A DNA stretch of 64,000 bases from Betaproteobacteria bacterium. GTDB taxonomy: Bacteria > Pseudomonadota > Gammaproteobacteria > Burkholderiales > CAIKXV01. The position numbers were made by a program, and so were the translations under genes. Position 1 is the first letter of the stretch. Each line of letters starts with the position of its first letter. The notes under the pieces are model-generated. The model did no database searches. It was given only the letters and a program-made list of their open reading frames with translations, and had not been told where the DNA came from. This document shows positions 17,682 through 25,993 of this stretch, one piece after another. The stretch lies in contig CANGYF010000008.1 of NCBI GenBank assembly GCA_947458265.1, positions 100,993 to 164,992 of the forward strand, given 5' to 3'.

Positions 17682-18764
17682 TCAGCGTACCGGGTCGGCA
17701 GTCCCGATCGACAGCTGGCGCCCCGACTTGGATTTCAGCCCGGAGTCATGGAACACGTCCTGGGTGATCGGTACCGCACGCCCGCTGCGCCCCTGCATGT
17801 CATCGAGCCTGAATTCCAGCGTGGCGCCGTCGGCAACCGACGCCCCCAGTTGCAGCCTGAGCGAACGCAGACTCTGCCCAGTGTCCAGCGACAGGTACCG
17901 CACCTCGTAGGCGCCTGGCGGAAAGTCGTTCAGAAGCAGCCTGTCGCGGGCACGCACGAAGGCGTGGCGGGCAGCGGCCAGTCCGACACCGTCCACCTGG
18001 TACACCTTCACGAACACGTCGGACGGGCCGAGGCGGTTATCCAGCAGCAGGCCGTGGGAGCCGGTGGCGAACAGCCGCTCATAGCCGGCAAGTTCACCCG
18101 ATACCGATGGCCACGGCATCCCGGTCGGCGACTCCAGCGGACGGATGTGCACCTTGTCGATGTCAAGGCCCTTCGCCACCGGCGCGGACGTACTGCCTTC
18201 GCCGCGCGCTCCAGCCTGCCCGCCCTCGCCGGCGGAGGCCATCGGCCGGCTGGCCTGCGACACCCGCGCATCCTGGATCCGCGACAGGTCCGGCTCCGTC
18301 CCTGACCCGTCCGGCGCCAGCACTACCCAGCCGATGATGAACAGCCCCACCAGGCAGGACAGCACCGACGCGGCCATCAGCCGGCGCACGGCCATCGCCC
18401 GGCGCCGCCTCGAGAATTCGCCCGGGACGGCCGCCGCACCGGTGCTGGCGGTGTACGGGGCACGCACCGCGCCCCCAGGCTGGCCCGGACGGACCCGGCT
18501 GCGGCGCTGTACTGGCGTGCTCGGCTGCGACACCCCGATCTGCCAGTCGTAGTCGGCACGCCGGTCCGGATCGGACAGCACGTCGTAGGCGACATTGATC
18601 GACGCCATGATCCGGGCCGCCGCATCCGGGTGCGCGGGATGGCGGTCGGGATGATGGCGGCGCGACAGGATGCGGAAAGCGGCCTTCAGGTCGTCGGCGG
18701 ACGCGCCGGGCTCGACCTCCAGGATCTCATAGTGCGTCTTGGGTCGCGGCGGTACGTCGTGCAT
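17682..18764 (-). CDS. Membrane-anchored J-domain (DnaJ-like) protein
   Basis: Encodes 360 residues. Residues 10-75 are a J domain with the essential HPD in SRRHHPDRHPAHPD and the ending YDVLSDPDRRADYDW, so it can be expected to stimulate an Hsp70 (DnaK) ATPase. There is no Gly/Phe or zinc-finger region, so it is not canonical DnaJ. One transmembrane segment lies near residues 135-155 (SVLSCLVGLFIIGWVVLAP). The C-terminal 150 residues contain no recognised domain and resemble a beta-rich periplasmic domain. It stands alone, convergent with the hydrolase gene 14 bases away. Confidence 0.82.
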   Translation of the reverse strand: MHDVPPRPKTHYEILEVEPGASADDLKAAFRILSRRHHPDRHPAHPDAAARIMASINVAYDVLSDPDRRADYDWQIGVSQPSTPVQRRSRVRPGQPGGAVRAPYTASTGAAAVPGEFSRRRRAMAVRRLMAASVLSCLVGLFIIGWVVLAPDGSGTEPDLSRIQDARVSQASRPMASAGEGGQAGARGEGSTSAPVAKGLDIDKVHIRPLESPTGMPWPSVSGELAGYERLFATGSHGLLLDNRLGPSDVFVKVYQVDGVGLAAARHAFVRARDRLLLNDFPPGAYEVRYLSLDTGQSLRSLRLQLGASVADGATLEFRLDDMQGRSGRAVPITQDVFHDSGLKSKSGRQLSIGTADPVR

Positions 18765-18888
18765 TCGCTAATCTAACCGGAGCGAAGGCATCCGGCACAG
18801 CGGCTTCGTCTCGGCCCATGCGTGGCCGACTCGACGCCGGAACCGTCCAGGGCGCGCCAGTCGCCCGATGAGGGCCCGGTCGGCAGGC

Positions 18889-20508
18889 TCAGAAATGGCG
18901 CGACGCCATCACTGGCGCGATCTCCGGGTCCAAGCGCAGTTCGAGCAGGGTCGGTGCGTCGACCCGACCGCCAGCCCCCTGCAGGAAGGCGTCCAGCCCT
19001 GCCTCGGAATCGCAGCGCACGAACGCCAGGCCGTGCAGGGCAGCGAGCCCGCTGAAGTCGAGCACCGGCGGCTCGAGCGTGAACAGGCCGATCGGGCCAC
19101 CGGCCAGCCGCCCGGCCGCGGAGTTGAGGGTGGCATAGCGCCGGTTCGACAGCACGACCACCAGGAGACTCGCCCGGTGGTGGACCGCAGTCCACAGCGC
19201 CTCGGACGCATACAGCGACGAACCGTCGCCGACCACCGCAAGCACCTGCCGGTCCGGGCAGGTGATCGCTCCACCGACCGATGCGGCCAGCGCCCAGCCG
19301 ATGCCGCCACTGCCATTGATCAGGTACTCGCCCGGACGCGCATCGACGAACTGGCGCACGTCCGAGGTGGACAGGCCGGATTCATCGAACACGATCGCAC
19401 CCCGGAAGGACTGCAGCAGCGCAACCACCGCACGGGAGGGATGGAACACATGCTCGCGGGCAGCGGGCAGTTCGACGGCAGGCAGCCAGCGTGCCGGCGC
19501 CGCGGCAGGCGCTGCAGCCTGCGACGCGGCGAGCGCGCCTTCGATTGCACCCAGGGAGGATTCGAGGTCGGCCAGCCGCGCGAGTTCGAACTCGCCGTCG
19601 ACAGCGAGCACGGCCGGGTCATGCCCGATCCAGGCCCGCGCCTGGTGCAGGGCAGGCTGCGCATGCAGCGTCGTCCGGAAATTGCGGAACCCGACGAGCA
19701 GCAGCGCATCATGGCCGCGCAGGCGGTCGGCGATCGCGGCGAACCCGGGCGACAGGTACCCTGCATGGCTCGGCGACGCAGTATCGATCGGCAGCATCCC
19801 GGTATAGGGGCCGCTGTAGACCGGCGCGCCGACGGACTCGGCCAGTCGGCGCAGCGCGTCCGAGGCACCGGCCCAGTGCACATCCTCGCCCGCAACCAGC
19901 GCCGGCGCGCGTGCCGAGCGCAGGAACGCCGCATAGGCATCGGCATCCGCGCTGCCCAGCCCTGACAGGCGCGGCGGCTGCACCTGCACCGGTTGCGCAT
20001 CGATCTCACGTTCGAGCAGGTCGGGCGGGCAGATCAGCGCCACCGGACCGGTCGGCGGCGTCAGCGCCACCCGGATCGCCTGGCGGACCTGGAATGCGAT
20101 ATCGCCTGCTGCCGACAGGGTGTACACCGCCTTGGCCACCGGCCGGACCATCTGCTCCAGCGGACCGTGCAGGATCGGGTCGGTATGCAGCAACCGGGTG
20201 TCCTGGCTGCCGACCAGCACCAGCAGCGGCGACTTCGCGATGCTCGCGGTGTAGAGGTTGCCCATGCCATTGCCCAGCCCGGGGGCGACATGCAGGTTCA
20301 CCACGCCGAGCCCGCGCCGCAGTCGCGACTGGGCATCGCCCATCGGCACCGCAGACACTTCCGACAACGCGACGACATAGCGCAGGCCATCCGCCCCCCG
20401 GTCGGCGCAGGCTCTGACCAGCGGGATCTCGGTGGTGCCGGGATTGCCGAAGATATGCCGCACGCCGACGGCCTCGAGCGACTGCAGCAGGAACTCCACG
20501 ACCTTCAT
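18889..20508 (-). CDS. Thiamine-diphosphate enzyme, benzoylformate decarboxylase-like
   Basis: Encodes 539 residues, a full-length ThDP decarboxylase/acetolactate-synthase type chain. FGNPGTTEIP near residue 21, the Glu in VALSEVSAVPMG and the His in NLHVAPGLGNGMGN match the active-site pattern of benzoylformate decarboxylase. The cofactor motif is VVGDGSSLYASEAL to LSNRRYATLN near 415-445. It is the fourth gene of a minus-strand run with a split decarboxylase and an aldehyde dehydrogenase. Decarboxylation of an aromatic or branched 2-oxoacid followed by aldehyde oxidation is the likely scheme. Confidence 0.84.
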   Translation of the reverse strand: MKVVEFLLQSLEAVGVRHIFGNPGTTEIPLVRACADRGADGLRYVVALSEVSAVPMGDAQSRLRRGLGVVNLHVAPGLGNGMGNLYTASIAKSPLLVLVGSQDTRLLHTDPILHGPLEQMVRPVAKAVYTLSAAGDIAFQVRQAIRVALTPPTGPVALICPPDLLEREIDAQPVQVQPPRLSGLGSADADAYAAFLRSARAPALVAGEDVHWAGASDALRRLAESVGAPVYSGPYTGMLPIDTASPSHAGYLSPGFAAIADRLRGHDALLLVGFRNFRTTLHAQPALHQARAWIGHDPAVLAVDGEFELARLADLESSLGAIEGALAASQAAAPAAAPARWLPAVELPAAREHVFHPSRAVVALLQSFRGAIVFDESGLSTSDVRQFVDARPGEYLINGSGGIGWALAASVGGAITCPDRQVLAVVGDGSSLYASEALWTAVHHRASLLVVVLSNRRYATLNSAAGRLAGGPIGLFTLEPPVLDFSGLAALHGLAFVRCDSEAGLDAFLQGAGGRVDAPTLLELRLDPEIAPVMASRHF

Positions 20509-20567
20509 TCAAACCTCTCCATCCACCGCGCGACCTGACCGACAGACCGGGCCGGTCGTCCTCGCGG

Positions 20568-22067
20568 TCAGCGCATCACGAACGGGTTCGGTACCTCGGC
20601 TGCGGTAGAGATCCAGACGCTCTTGGTCTGAAGGTATTCGTGGATCATGTCCTGCCCGTTCTCGCGGCCCAACCCGCTGCGCTTGTAGCCGCCGAAGGGC
20701 GACAGGTACGACACCGCACGGTAGGTGTTGACCCAGACAGTGCCCGCACGCAGCCGTTCGCTCATCGACAGCGCGCGGCGGATGTCCTGGGTCCAGACGC
20801 CGGCCGCAAGGCCGAACTGTACGTCGTTGGCGATGGCAACCGCGTCGTCCTCGTCCTCGAACGGGATCACCGACAGCACCGGCCCGAACACTTCCTCCTG
20901 GGCGATGCGCATGGCGTTGCCAACGCCCACGAAGATGGTCGGCTCCACGAACCAGCCGTCGCCGCACTCCGGCCGCACCGCCTTGCCCCCGCCGAGCACC
21001 GGAATCGCGCCCTCGGCGCGGGCGATGTCGATGTACTCGAGGATCTTGCGGTACTGCGGCAGGTTGGTGACCGGTCCCACCTGAGTGTCGGCACTCATCG
21101 GGTTGCCCATGCGTGCGGTCTTCGCGAAGGCGACCAGCCGCTCCACGAACGCGTCGTGGATCGAGCGCTGCACCAGCAGCCTGGACCCCGCGATGCAGGT
21201 CTGTCCGGTAGCCGCGAAGATGCCCGAGATCACGCCCTTCACCGCGTTGTCGAGCTCGGCATCGTCGAACACGATGTTCGGCGACTTGCCGCCGAGCTCC
21301 ATGCTCACGCGCTTGAGGCCCTTTGCCGCACCCTCGTAAATCAGCTGGCCGGTGCGGTCGGAGCCGGTGAAGGCAACTTTGGCGACCTTCGGGTGTTCCG
21401 ACAGCGGCGCGCCGACATCCTGCCCGAAACCGGTGACCACGTTCACCACGCCAGACGGGAAGCCGGCCTGCTCGACCAGTTCCATGAACTCGAGGATCGA
21501 CGCCGAGGTGTACTCCGACGGCTTGATCACCACCGTGTTTCCTGCAGCCAGGGCCGGCGCGAGTTTCCAGGCGGTGAGCAGCAGGGGCGAGTTCCACGGC
21601 ACGATGGCGGCGATCACGCCCAGCGGTTCATGGCGCGTGAAGTTCAGCACGTCGGCCTTGTCCGTCGGGATCACCGCGCCTTCGATCTTGTCGGCAAGGC
21701 CGCCGTAGTATCGGTACCAGTTCGCCATGTACGCGGTCTGCCCGGCCATCTCGGACAGCAGCTTGCCGTTGTCGCGCACCTCGATCTCCGCCAGGCGCAG
21801 GGACTGCGGCCCGATCAGGTCGGCCAGGCGCAGCAGCAGTGCACCGCGCTGCGAGGCAGTGAGCTTCGGCCACGGGCCGCTGGTGAACGCCCGGTGCGCG
21901 GCCTCGACCGCGAGGTCGACATCGCGCGCATCGCCCTGCGCGACCATCGCCCACGGTTTCGCGGTGAACGGGTTGAAGGTCTCGAAATAGCGATCGCTCG
22001 CCGGCGCCACCGACGCGCCGTCGATGTAGTGCCGGTAGACCTTCAGTGTCTCGCCGCTGGTATCCAT
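20568..22067 (-). CDS. NAD(P)-dependent aldehyde dehydrogenase
   Basis: Encodes 499 residues, the standard ALDH length. AGGAAGG just before 22067 supports this ATG over longer frames. The catalytic Glu lies in SMELGGKSPNIVFDD (near 265) and the catalytic Cys in ATGQTCIAGSRLL (near 300). IVPWNSPLL is the cofactor-binding loop. It sits between a split 2-oxoacid decarboxylase and a benzoylformate-decarboxylase-like enzyme, so it most likely oxidises the aldehyde that these release. Substrate specificity is not readable. Confidence 0.9.
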   Translation of the reverse strand: MDTSGETLKVYRHYIDGASVAPASDRYFETFNPFTAKPWAMVAQGDARDVDLAVEAAHRAFTSGPWPKLTASQRGALLLRLADLIGPQSLRLAEIEVRDNGKLLSEMAGQTAYMANWYRYYGGLADKIEGAVIPTDKADVLNFTRHEPLGVIAAIVPWNSPLLLTAWKLAPALAAGNTVVIKPSEYTSASILEFMELVEQAGFPSGVVNVVTGFGQDVGAPLSEHPKVAKVAFTGSDRTGQLIYEGAAKGLKRVSMELGGKSPNIVFDDAELDNAVKGVISGIFAATGQTCIAGSRLLVQRSIHDAFVERLVAFAKTARMGNPMSADTQVGPVTNLPQYRKILEYIDIARAEGAIPVLGGGKAVRPECGDGWFVEPTIFVGVGNAMRIAQEEVFGPVLSVIPFEDEDDAVAIANDVQFGLAAGVWTQDIRRALSMSERLRAGTVWVNTYRAVSYLSPFGGYKRSGLGRENGQDMIHEYLQTKSVWISTAAEVPNPFVMR

Positions 22068-22117
22068 CGATTGCCTTCCTGGTGCGGTAACAGCCCGGGC
22101 GATTGCCGCGGTGGGCG

Positions 22118-22759
22118 TCAGGCCTGCTTCGGCGCCGGGATCATCACCGGATGGGCAACCGCAGGCCCGAGCAGCGCGTCGCGGAAGCGGCTGCGAATGT
22201 AGGGACCGTCGCGCATCGGCAGCGTCATCGGCGGCTGGGCAGGATTCACCTTGAGGTTCACGAACACCGGGCCGGGGCCGTAGATCGCCTCGAGCGCGGC
22301 CGGCACGCCGTCCTGCGCGGTCACGCAGGTGGCCACCGGGAAACCCGCGGCACGGGCGATGCCCGCAAGGTCGACGCCGCGGCCGGTATGCGTGCCCTGC
22401 ATGCCGGTCTCGACGTAGTGTTCGTTGTCCATCACCACGATGGACAGATTGGCCGGCCGCTCGCAGGCGATGGTCGCCAGGCTGCCCAGCCCCATCAGCA
22501 TCTCGCCGTCGCCGGTGATGCACAGCACCCGGCGCGCAGGCTGCGCAAGGGCCAGCCCGCAGGCCACCATCGCGGCGCCACCCATGCCGGCCCAGTTGTA
22601 GAAGTTCAGAGGGTTGTCGCCGGCCGAGAACACGTCGTAGCAGGTCGTGCCAAGGCCGGTGATCACCAGCGCATCGCCGCGGCGGGCGAGGATCGATTCG
22701 ATCAGCGGGCGGCGCAGCATCTGCACCGCGGTTCCGGAGGGAGGGTTCGCACTGGCCAT
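22118..22759 (-). CDS. Split ThDP decarboxylase, cofactor-binding subunit (ComE-like)
   Basis: Encodes 213 residues with only the C-terminal ThDP/Mg2+ domain: CITGDGEMLMGLGSLATI and MDNEHYVETG give the GDG...N cofactor motif. The upstream gene encodes the matching N-terminal half, so the two form one heteromeric enzyme like sulfopyruvate or phosphonopyruvate decarboxylases (ComD/ComE). AGGAACGGAAG precedes the ATG at 22759, which supports it over the longer frame to 22816. The substrate is probably a 2-oxoacid whose aldehyde product goes to the downstream ALDH. Confidence 0.82.
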   Translation of the reverse strand: MASANPPSGTAVQMLRRPLIESILARRGDALVITGLGTTCYDVFSAGDNPLNFYNWAGMGGAAMVACGLALAQPARRVLCITGDGEMLMGLGSLATIACERPANLSIVVMDNEHYVETGMQGTHTGRGVDLAGIARAAGFPVATCVTAQDGVPAALEAIYGPGPVFVNLKVNPAQPPMTLPMRDGPYIRSRFRDALLGPAVAHPVMIPAPKQA

Positions 22760-22793
22760 GTGGGGCTTCCGTTCCTGCAGGTGTCGGGGACTG

Positions 22794-23318
22794 CTACTTG
22801 TTCCAGTTCTTTGCACCGATCGCCCGCTGGCCGATCAGCACCGCGACCGCACGCCCGGTGTTGAAGGCCATGGTCGCCGCCGCGCCGACGGTCGGCGCGA
22901 TCTGCTCCGGCTGGTCGACCGGGTAGACCAACGTACCGACGCTCTCGAGCGCGGCACGGGTTCCCTGTCCCATGGGCAATTGCCAGGGATTGAACTCCGC
23001 CCACTCGCCACGCATCGTGACCAGCATCAGCAGCGGCACGCGCATCTCGATCGGCGCGGCCAGCATGTTGATCGTGTTGCCCACCCCGGAGGACTGCATC
23101 AGCAGCACATGGCGGTCGCCGCCGAGCCAGGCACCCAGCCCCATCGCGACGCCCTCCTCCTCGGTGGTCAGCGAGACGGTGCGCATCGCCGGGTTCGCCT
23201 GGCAACGCTGGATCAGGCGGCTGTGCCCGGCATCGGGCACGTAGGAGACCTGCCGGATGCCGGCGGCCTCGAGTTCTGCGTAGACGTCGTCCGGCCAGCC
23301 GGTAGTCACTTCTGCCAC
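22794..23318 (-). CDS. Split ThDP decarboxylase, N-terminal subunit (ComD-like)
   Basis: Encodes 174 residues from a GTG at 23318. The domain is the pyrimidine-binding half of ThDP enzymes: VSYVPDAGHSRLIQ, the catalytic Glu in LTTEEEGVAMGLGAW, and MQSSGVGNTINML, as in the alpha subunit of sulfopyruvate decarboxylase. An ATG at 23453 is in frame but lies inside the -35 region of the promoter for this gene, so I prefer the GTG, although its ribosome site is weak. First gene of the decarboxylase/ALDH operon. Confidence 0.75.
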   Translation of the reverse strand: MAEVTTGWPDDVYAELEAAGIRQVSYVPDAGHSRLIQRCQANPAMRTVSLTTEEEGVAMGLGAWLGGDRHVLLMQSSGVGNTINMLAAPIEMRVPLLMLVTMRGEWAEFNPWQLPMGQGTRAALESVGTLVYPVDQPEQIAPTVGAAATMAFNTGRAVAVLIGQRAIGAKNWNK

Positions 23319-23423
23319 GTTTGGTATCCAGTATCGGTGGACTGCGGGGGACCCGTGCGGCTCCGGCAGACACTTGCCGGGACCGAGGGGTGGCGGATTA
23401 CACCGCAGCGCCGGAGCGCGACG

Positions 23424-23453
23424 ATCATAGGATTCGCTGTCCCCGATGGTCAA
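23424..23453 (-). promoter_or_regulatory. Promoter of the split decarboxylase/ALDH operon
   Basis: On the minus strand, TTGACC (23453-23448) and TATGAT (23429-23424) are separated by 18 bases, a close sigma-70 match. Transcription would start near 23417, giving a leader of about 100 bases before the GTG at 23318. Confidence 0.6.
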
Positions 23454-23460
23454 GCACGCC

Positions 23461-23466
23461 TATAAT
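23461..23466 (+). promoter_or_regulatory. Perfect TATAAT -10 box for the acyl-CoA dehydrogenase run
   Basis: TATAAT at 23461-23466, 80 bases before the ATG at 23546. No good -35 is seen at the expected distance, so an activator may be needed. It lies back-to-back with the divergent promoter at 23424-23453, so the two may compete or share a regulator. Confidence 0.5.
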
Positions 23467-23545
23467 CCGACCCGGCCATGAAGCCGCCCGCCGACGACAC
23501 GCAGACGGTCCTCGGCGACCCTGTCCGGACCGGAGCCGACCGCCG

Positions 23546-24712
23546 ATGAATGCCCCACAACCCACCGATACCCACCAGCCCCTGCGCCAGGCCGTGCGCG
23601 ACCTGTGCAGTGCCTTCGACGGCGAGTACTGGCGCCGGATCGACGAGGAGCGCGGCTACCCCGAGGCCTTCATCAAGGCGCTCGAGGAAGCGGGCTGGCT
23701 GGGCGCGCTGATCCCGGAGGAATACGGCGGCTCGGGCGTCACCCTCACCGAGGCATCGATCATCCTCGAGGAGATCAACCACGCGGGCGGTAATTCCGGC
23801 TACGTCCATGCGCAGATGTACACGATGGGCACGGTGCTGCGCCACGGCTCGGAGGAACAGAAGCGCAGGTACCTGCCGGGCATAGCGTCCGGCCAGCTGC
23901 GCCTGCAGTCGTTCGGCGTCACCGAACCGTCGACCGGCACAGACACGACGAACCTCAAGACGACGGCAGTGCGCAAGGGCGACCGCTACGTCGTCAACGG
24001 CCAGAAGGTCTGGATCTCGCGCGTGCTCTACTCCGACCTGATGCTGCTGCTCGCGCGTACCACGCCGAAGGACCAGTGCAAGCGCAAGTCCGACGGCCTC
24101 TCGGTGTTCATCGTCGACCTCAAGCAGTCGATCGGCAAAGGCCTGACGGTAAAGCCCATCCGCAACATGATGAACCACCAGACCAACGAGCTGTTCTTCG
24201 ACAACCTCGAGGTACCGGCCGAGAACCTGATCGGCGAGGAAGGCCGCGGCTTCAAGTACATCCTCGACGGCATGAATGCCGAGCGTCTGCTGATCGCCGC
24301 CGAGTGCATCGGCGACGGCCACTGGTTCATCGAGAAGGCCGCCCAGTACTCGAAGGACCGCATCGTGTTCGACCGCCCGATCGGCCAGAACCAGGGCATC
24401 CAGTTCCCCATCGCCCGGGCGCACGTGAACATCGAGGCGGCCGACCTGATGCGCTTCAAGGGCTGCCAGATGTTCGATGCCGGCCTGCCCTGCGGCGCCG
24501 AGGCAAACATGGCCAAGCTGCTCGCGGCCGATGCGTCCTGGGAAGCAGCGAACGTCTGCGTGCAGACCCATGGCGGCTTCGGTTTCGCCGCCGAGTACGA
24601 CGTCGAGCGCAAGTTCCGCGAGACCCGGCTCTACCAGGTCGCGCCGATCTCGACCAACCTGATCCTGTCCTACGTCGGCGAGCATGTCCTCGGCATGCCC
24701 CGCTCGTTCTGA
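23546..24712 (+). CDS. Acyl-CoA dehydrogenase family protein
   Basis: Encodes 388 residues, the normal length for FAD-dependent acyl-CoA dehydrogenases. The FAD/substrate motifs are LQSFGVTEPSTGTDTTNLKT and VVNGQKVWISR; the C-terminal helical domain ends VGEHVLGMPRSF. Where medium-chain enzymes have the catalytic Glu in YEGT, this protein reads QVAPIST, so the base is elsewhere or the reaction differs. It begins a plus-strand run with a CoA-transferase, MmgE/PrpD, TTT receptor and tarD, consistent with CoA-activated degradation of a carboxylic acid. Confidence 0.87.
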   Translation: MNAPQPTDTHQPLRQAVRDLCSAFDGEYWRRIDEERGYPEAFIKALEEAGWLGALIPEEYGGSGVTLTEASIILEEINHAGGNSGYVHAQMYTMGTVLRHGSEEQKRRYLPGIASGQLRLQSFGVTEPSTGTDTTNLKTTAVRKGDRYVVNGQKVWISRVLYSDLMLLLARTTPKDQCKRKSDGLSVFIVDLKQSIGKGLTVKPIRNMMNHQTNELFFDNLEVPAENLIGEEGRGFKYILDGMNAERLLIAAECIGDGHWFIEKAAQYSKDRIVFDRPIGQNQGIQFPIARAHVNIEAADLMRFKGCQMFDAGLPCGAEANMAKLLAADASWEAANVCVQTHGGFGFAAEYDVERKFRETRLYQVAPISTNLILSYVGEHVLGMPRSF

Positions 24713-24725
24713 ACGGCGGCCCGCG

Positions 24726-25922
24726 ATGAGTGCATCCCCTGAGCGCCGCCCCCTCGCCGGGATCACCGTGGTGTCGCTCGAGCAGGCGGTCGCAGCGCCG
24801 TTCGCCGCGCGCCAGCTGGGCGACCTCGGCGCGCGCGTGATCAAGGTCGAACGACCCGACGGTGGCGACTTCGCCCGGGGCTACGACAAGGCAGTGGACG
24901 GGCAGTCGGCCTACTTCGTCTGGCTCAACCGGAACAAGGAATCACTGTCGCTCGACCTCAAGCAGGAGGCGGCCCGCGAGGCCCTGCACCGGCTGGTCGA
25001 ACGTGCCGACGTGTTCATCCAGAACCTCGCCCCGGGTGCGGTCGAGCGCCTCGGCTTCGGCGCGGCGACCCTGCGCGCGAAGCATCCGCGGCTCGTCACC
25101 TGCGACATCTCCGGCTATGGCGCCACCGGCCCTTACGCGGAGAAGAAGGCCTACGACCTGCTGATCCAGAGCGAGTCCGGCGTGCTGTCGGTCACCGGCA
25201 CGCCCGACACGCCGTGCAAGGTCGGCGTGTCGATCGCCGACATCGCCACCGGCATGCATGCCTACTCCGCCATCCTCGCTGCGCTCTACCGACGCGAGCG
25301 CGACGGCAGCGGCGCGCACGTCGAGGTGCCGATGTTCGACTGCCTCGTCGAGTGGAACAGCCATCCGGTCTACTACACGCAGTACTCCGGCAATGCCCCC
25401 CGCCGCAGCGGGCCCGACCACGCGACCATCGTGCCCTACGGCAAGTTCGACTGCGCCGACGGCCGCAGCGTGATGCTCGGCCTGCAGAACGAGCGCGAGT
25501 GGGCGGTGTTCTGCGACCGGGTGCTCGGCATGCCGGAACTCGCACGCGACAGCCGCTACGACAGCAATACCAAGCGCACCGAGCGGCGGGCAGAGATGAT
25601 GCAGGTGTTCCAGTCCGTGTTCTCCCGGATCACGGCCGCCGAACTGGTCGCCCGACTGGACGCCGCCGGCATCGCGAACGGGCGCCTGAACACGCCGGCA
25701 GATGTCTGGGCACATCCGCAGCTCGCGGCACGCGACCGCTGGCGCGAGGTCGGCCACCCCGGCGGCACCATGCAGGCAGTGCTGCCGCCGGCCGCGTTCG
25801 ACGACTTCGAAGCGGCGATGGCGCCGGTGCCCGCGCTCGCCGAACACACCGACCGGATCCTGTCCGAGCTCGGCTACAGCGCAGAATCCATCCGTTCCCT
25901 GCACGAGTCCCGCGCCGCCTGA
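24726..25922 (+). CDS. CaiB/BaiF family (family III) CoA-transferase
   Basis: Encodes 398 residues; the start is 13 bases after the dehydrogenase stop. Family III CoA-transferases move CoA between carboxylic acids through an aspartyl-CoA intermediate. The catalytic Asp lies in VSIADIATGMHAYSAILAAL (near residue 180), with LGDLGARVIKVERPDGGDFA and LNRNKESLSLDLK near the N terminus. It probably activates the acid that the adjacent acyl-CoA dehydrogenase oxidises. Donor and acceptor are unknown. Confidence 0.9.
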   Translation: MSASPERRPLAGITVVSLEQAVAAPFAARQLGDLGARVIKVERPDGGDFARGYDKAVDGQSAYFVWLNRNKESLSLDLKQEAAREALHRLVERADVFIQNLAPGAVERLGFGAATLRAKHPRLVTCDISGYGATGPYAEKKAYDLLIQSESGVLSVTGTPDTPCKVGVSIADIATGMHAYSAILAALYRRERDGSGAHVEVPMFDCLVEWNSHPVYYTQYSGNAPRRSGPDHATIVPYGKFDCADGRSVMLGLQNEREWAVFCDRVLGMPELARDSRYDSNTKRTERRAEMMQVFQSVFSRITAAELVARLDAAGIANGRLNTPADVWAHPQLAARDRWREVGHPGGTMQAVLPPAAFDDFEAAMAPVPALAEHTDRILSELGYSAESIRSLHESRAA

Positions 25923-25993
25923 GCGCGCAACGGCCGCGACGGCGCGCGGATGCACGGCATCGGCGCACCGGCGGCACCCCGGAGGAAAACAAG

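Noticed and set aside
23319-23453. N-terminal extension of the split decarboxylase to the ATG at 23453
   Set aside because: It overlaps the gene's own promoter elements and the added residues do not resemble the family.
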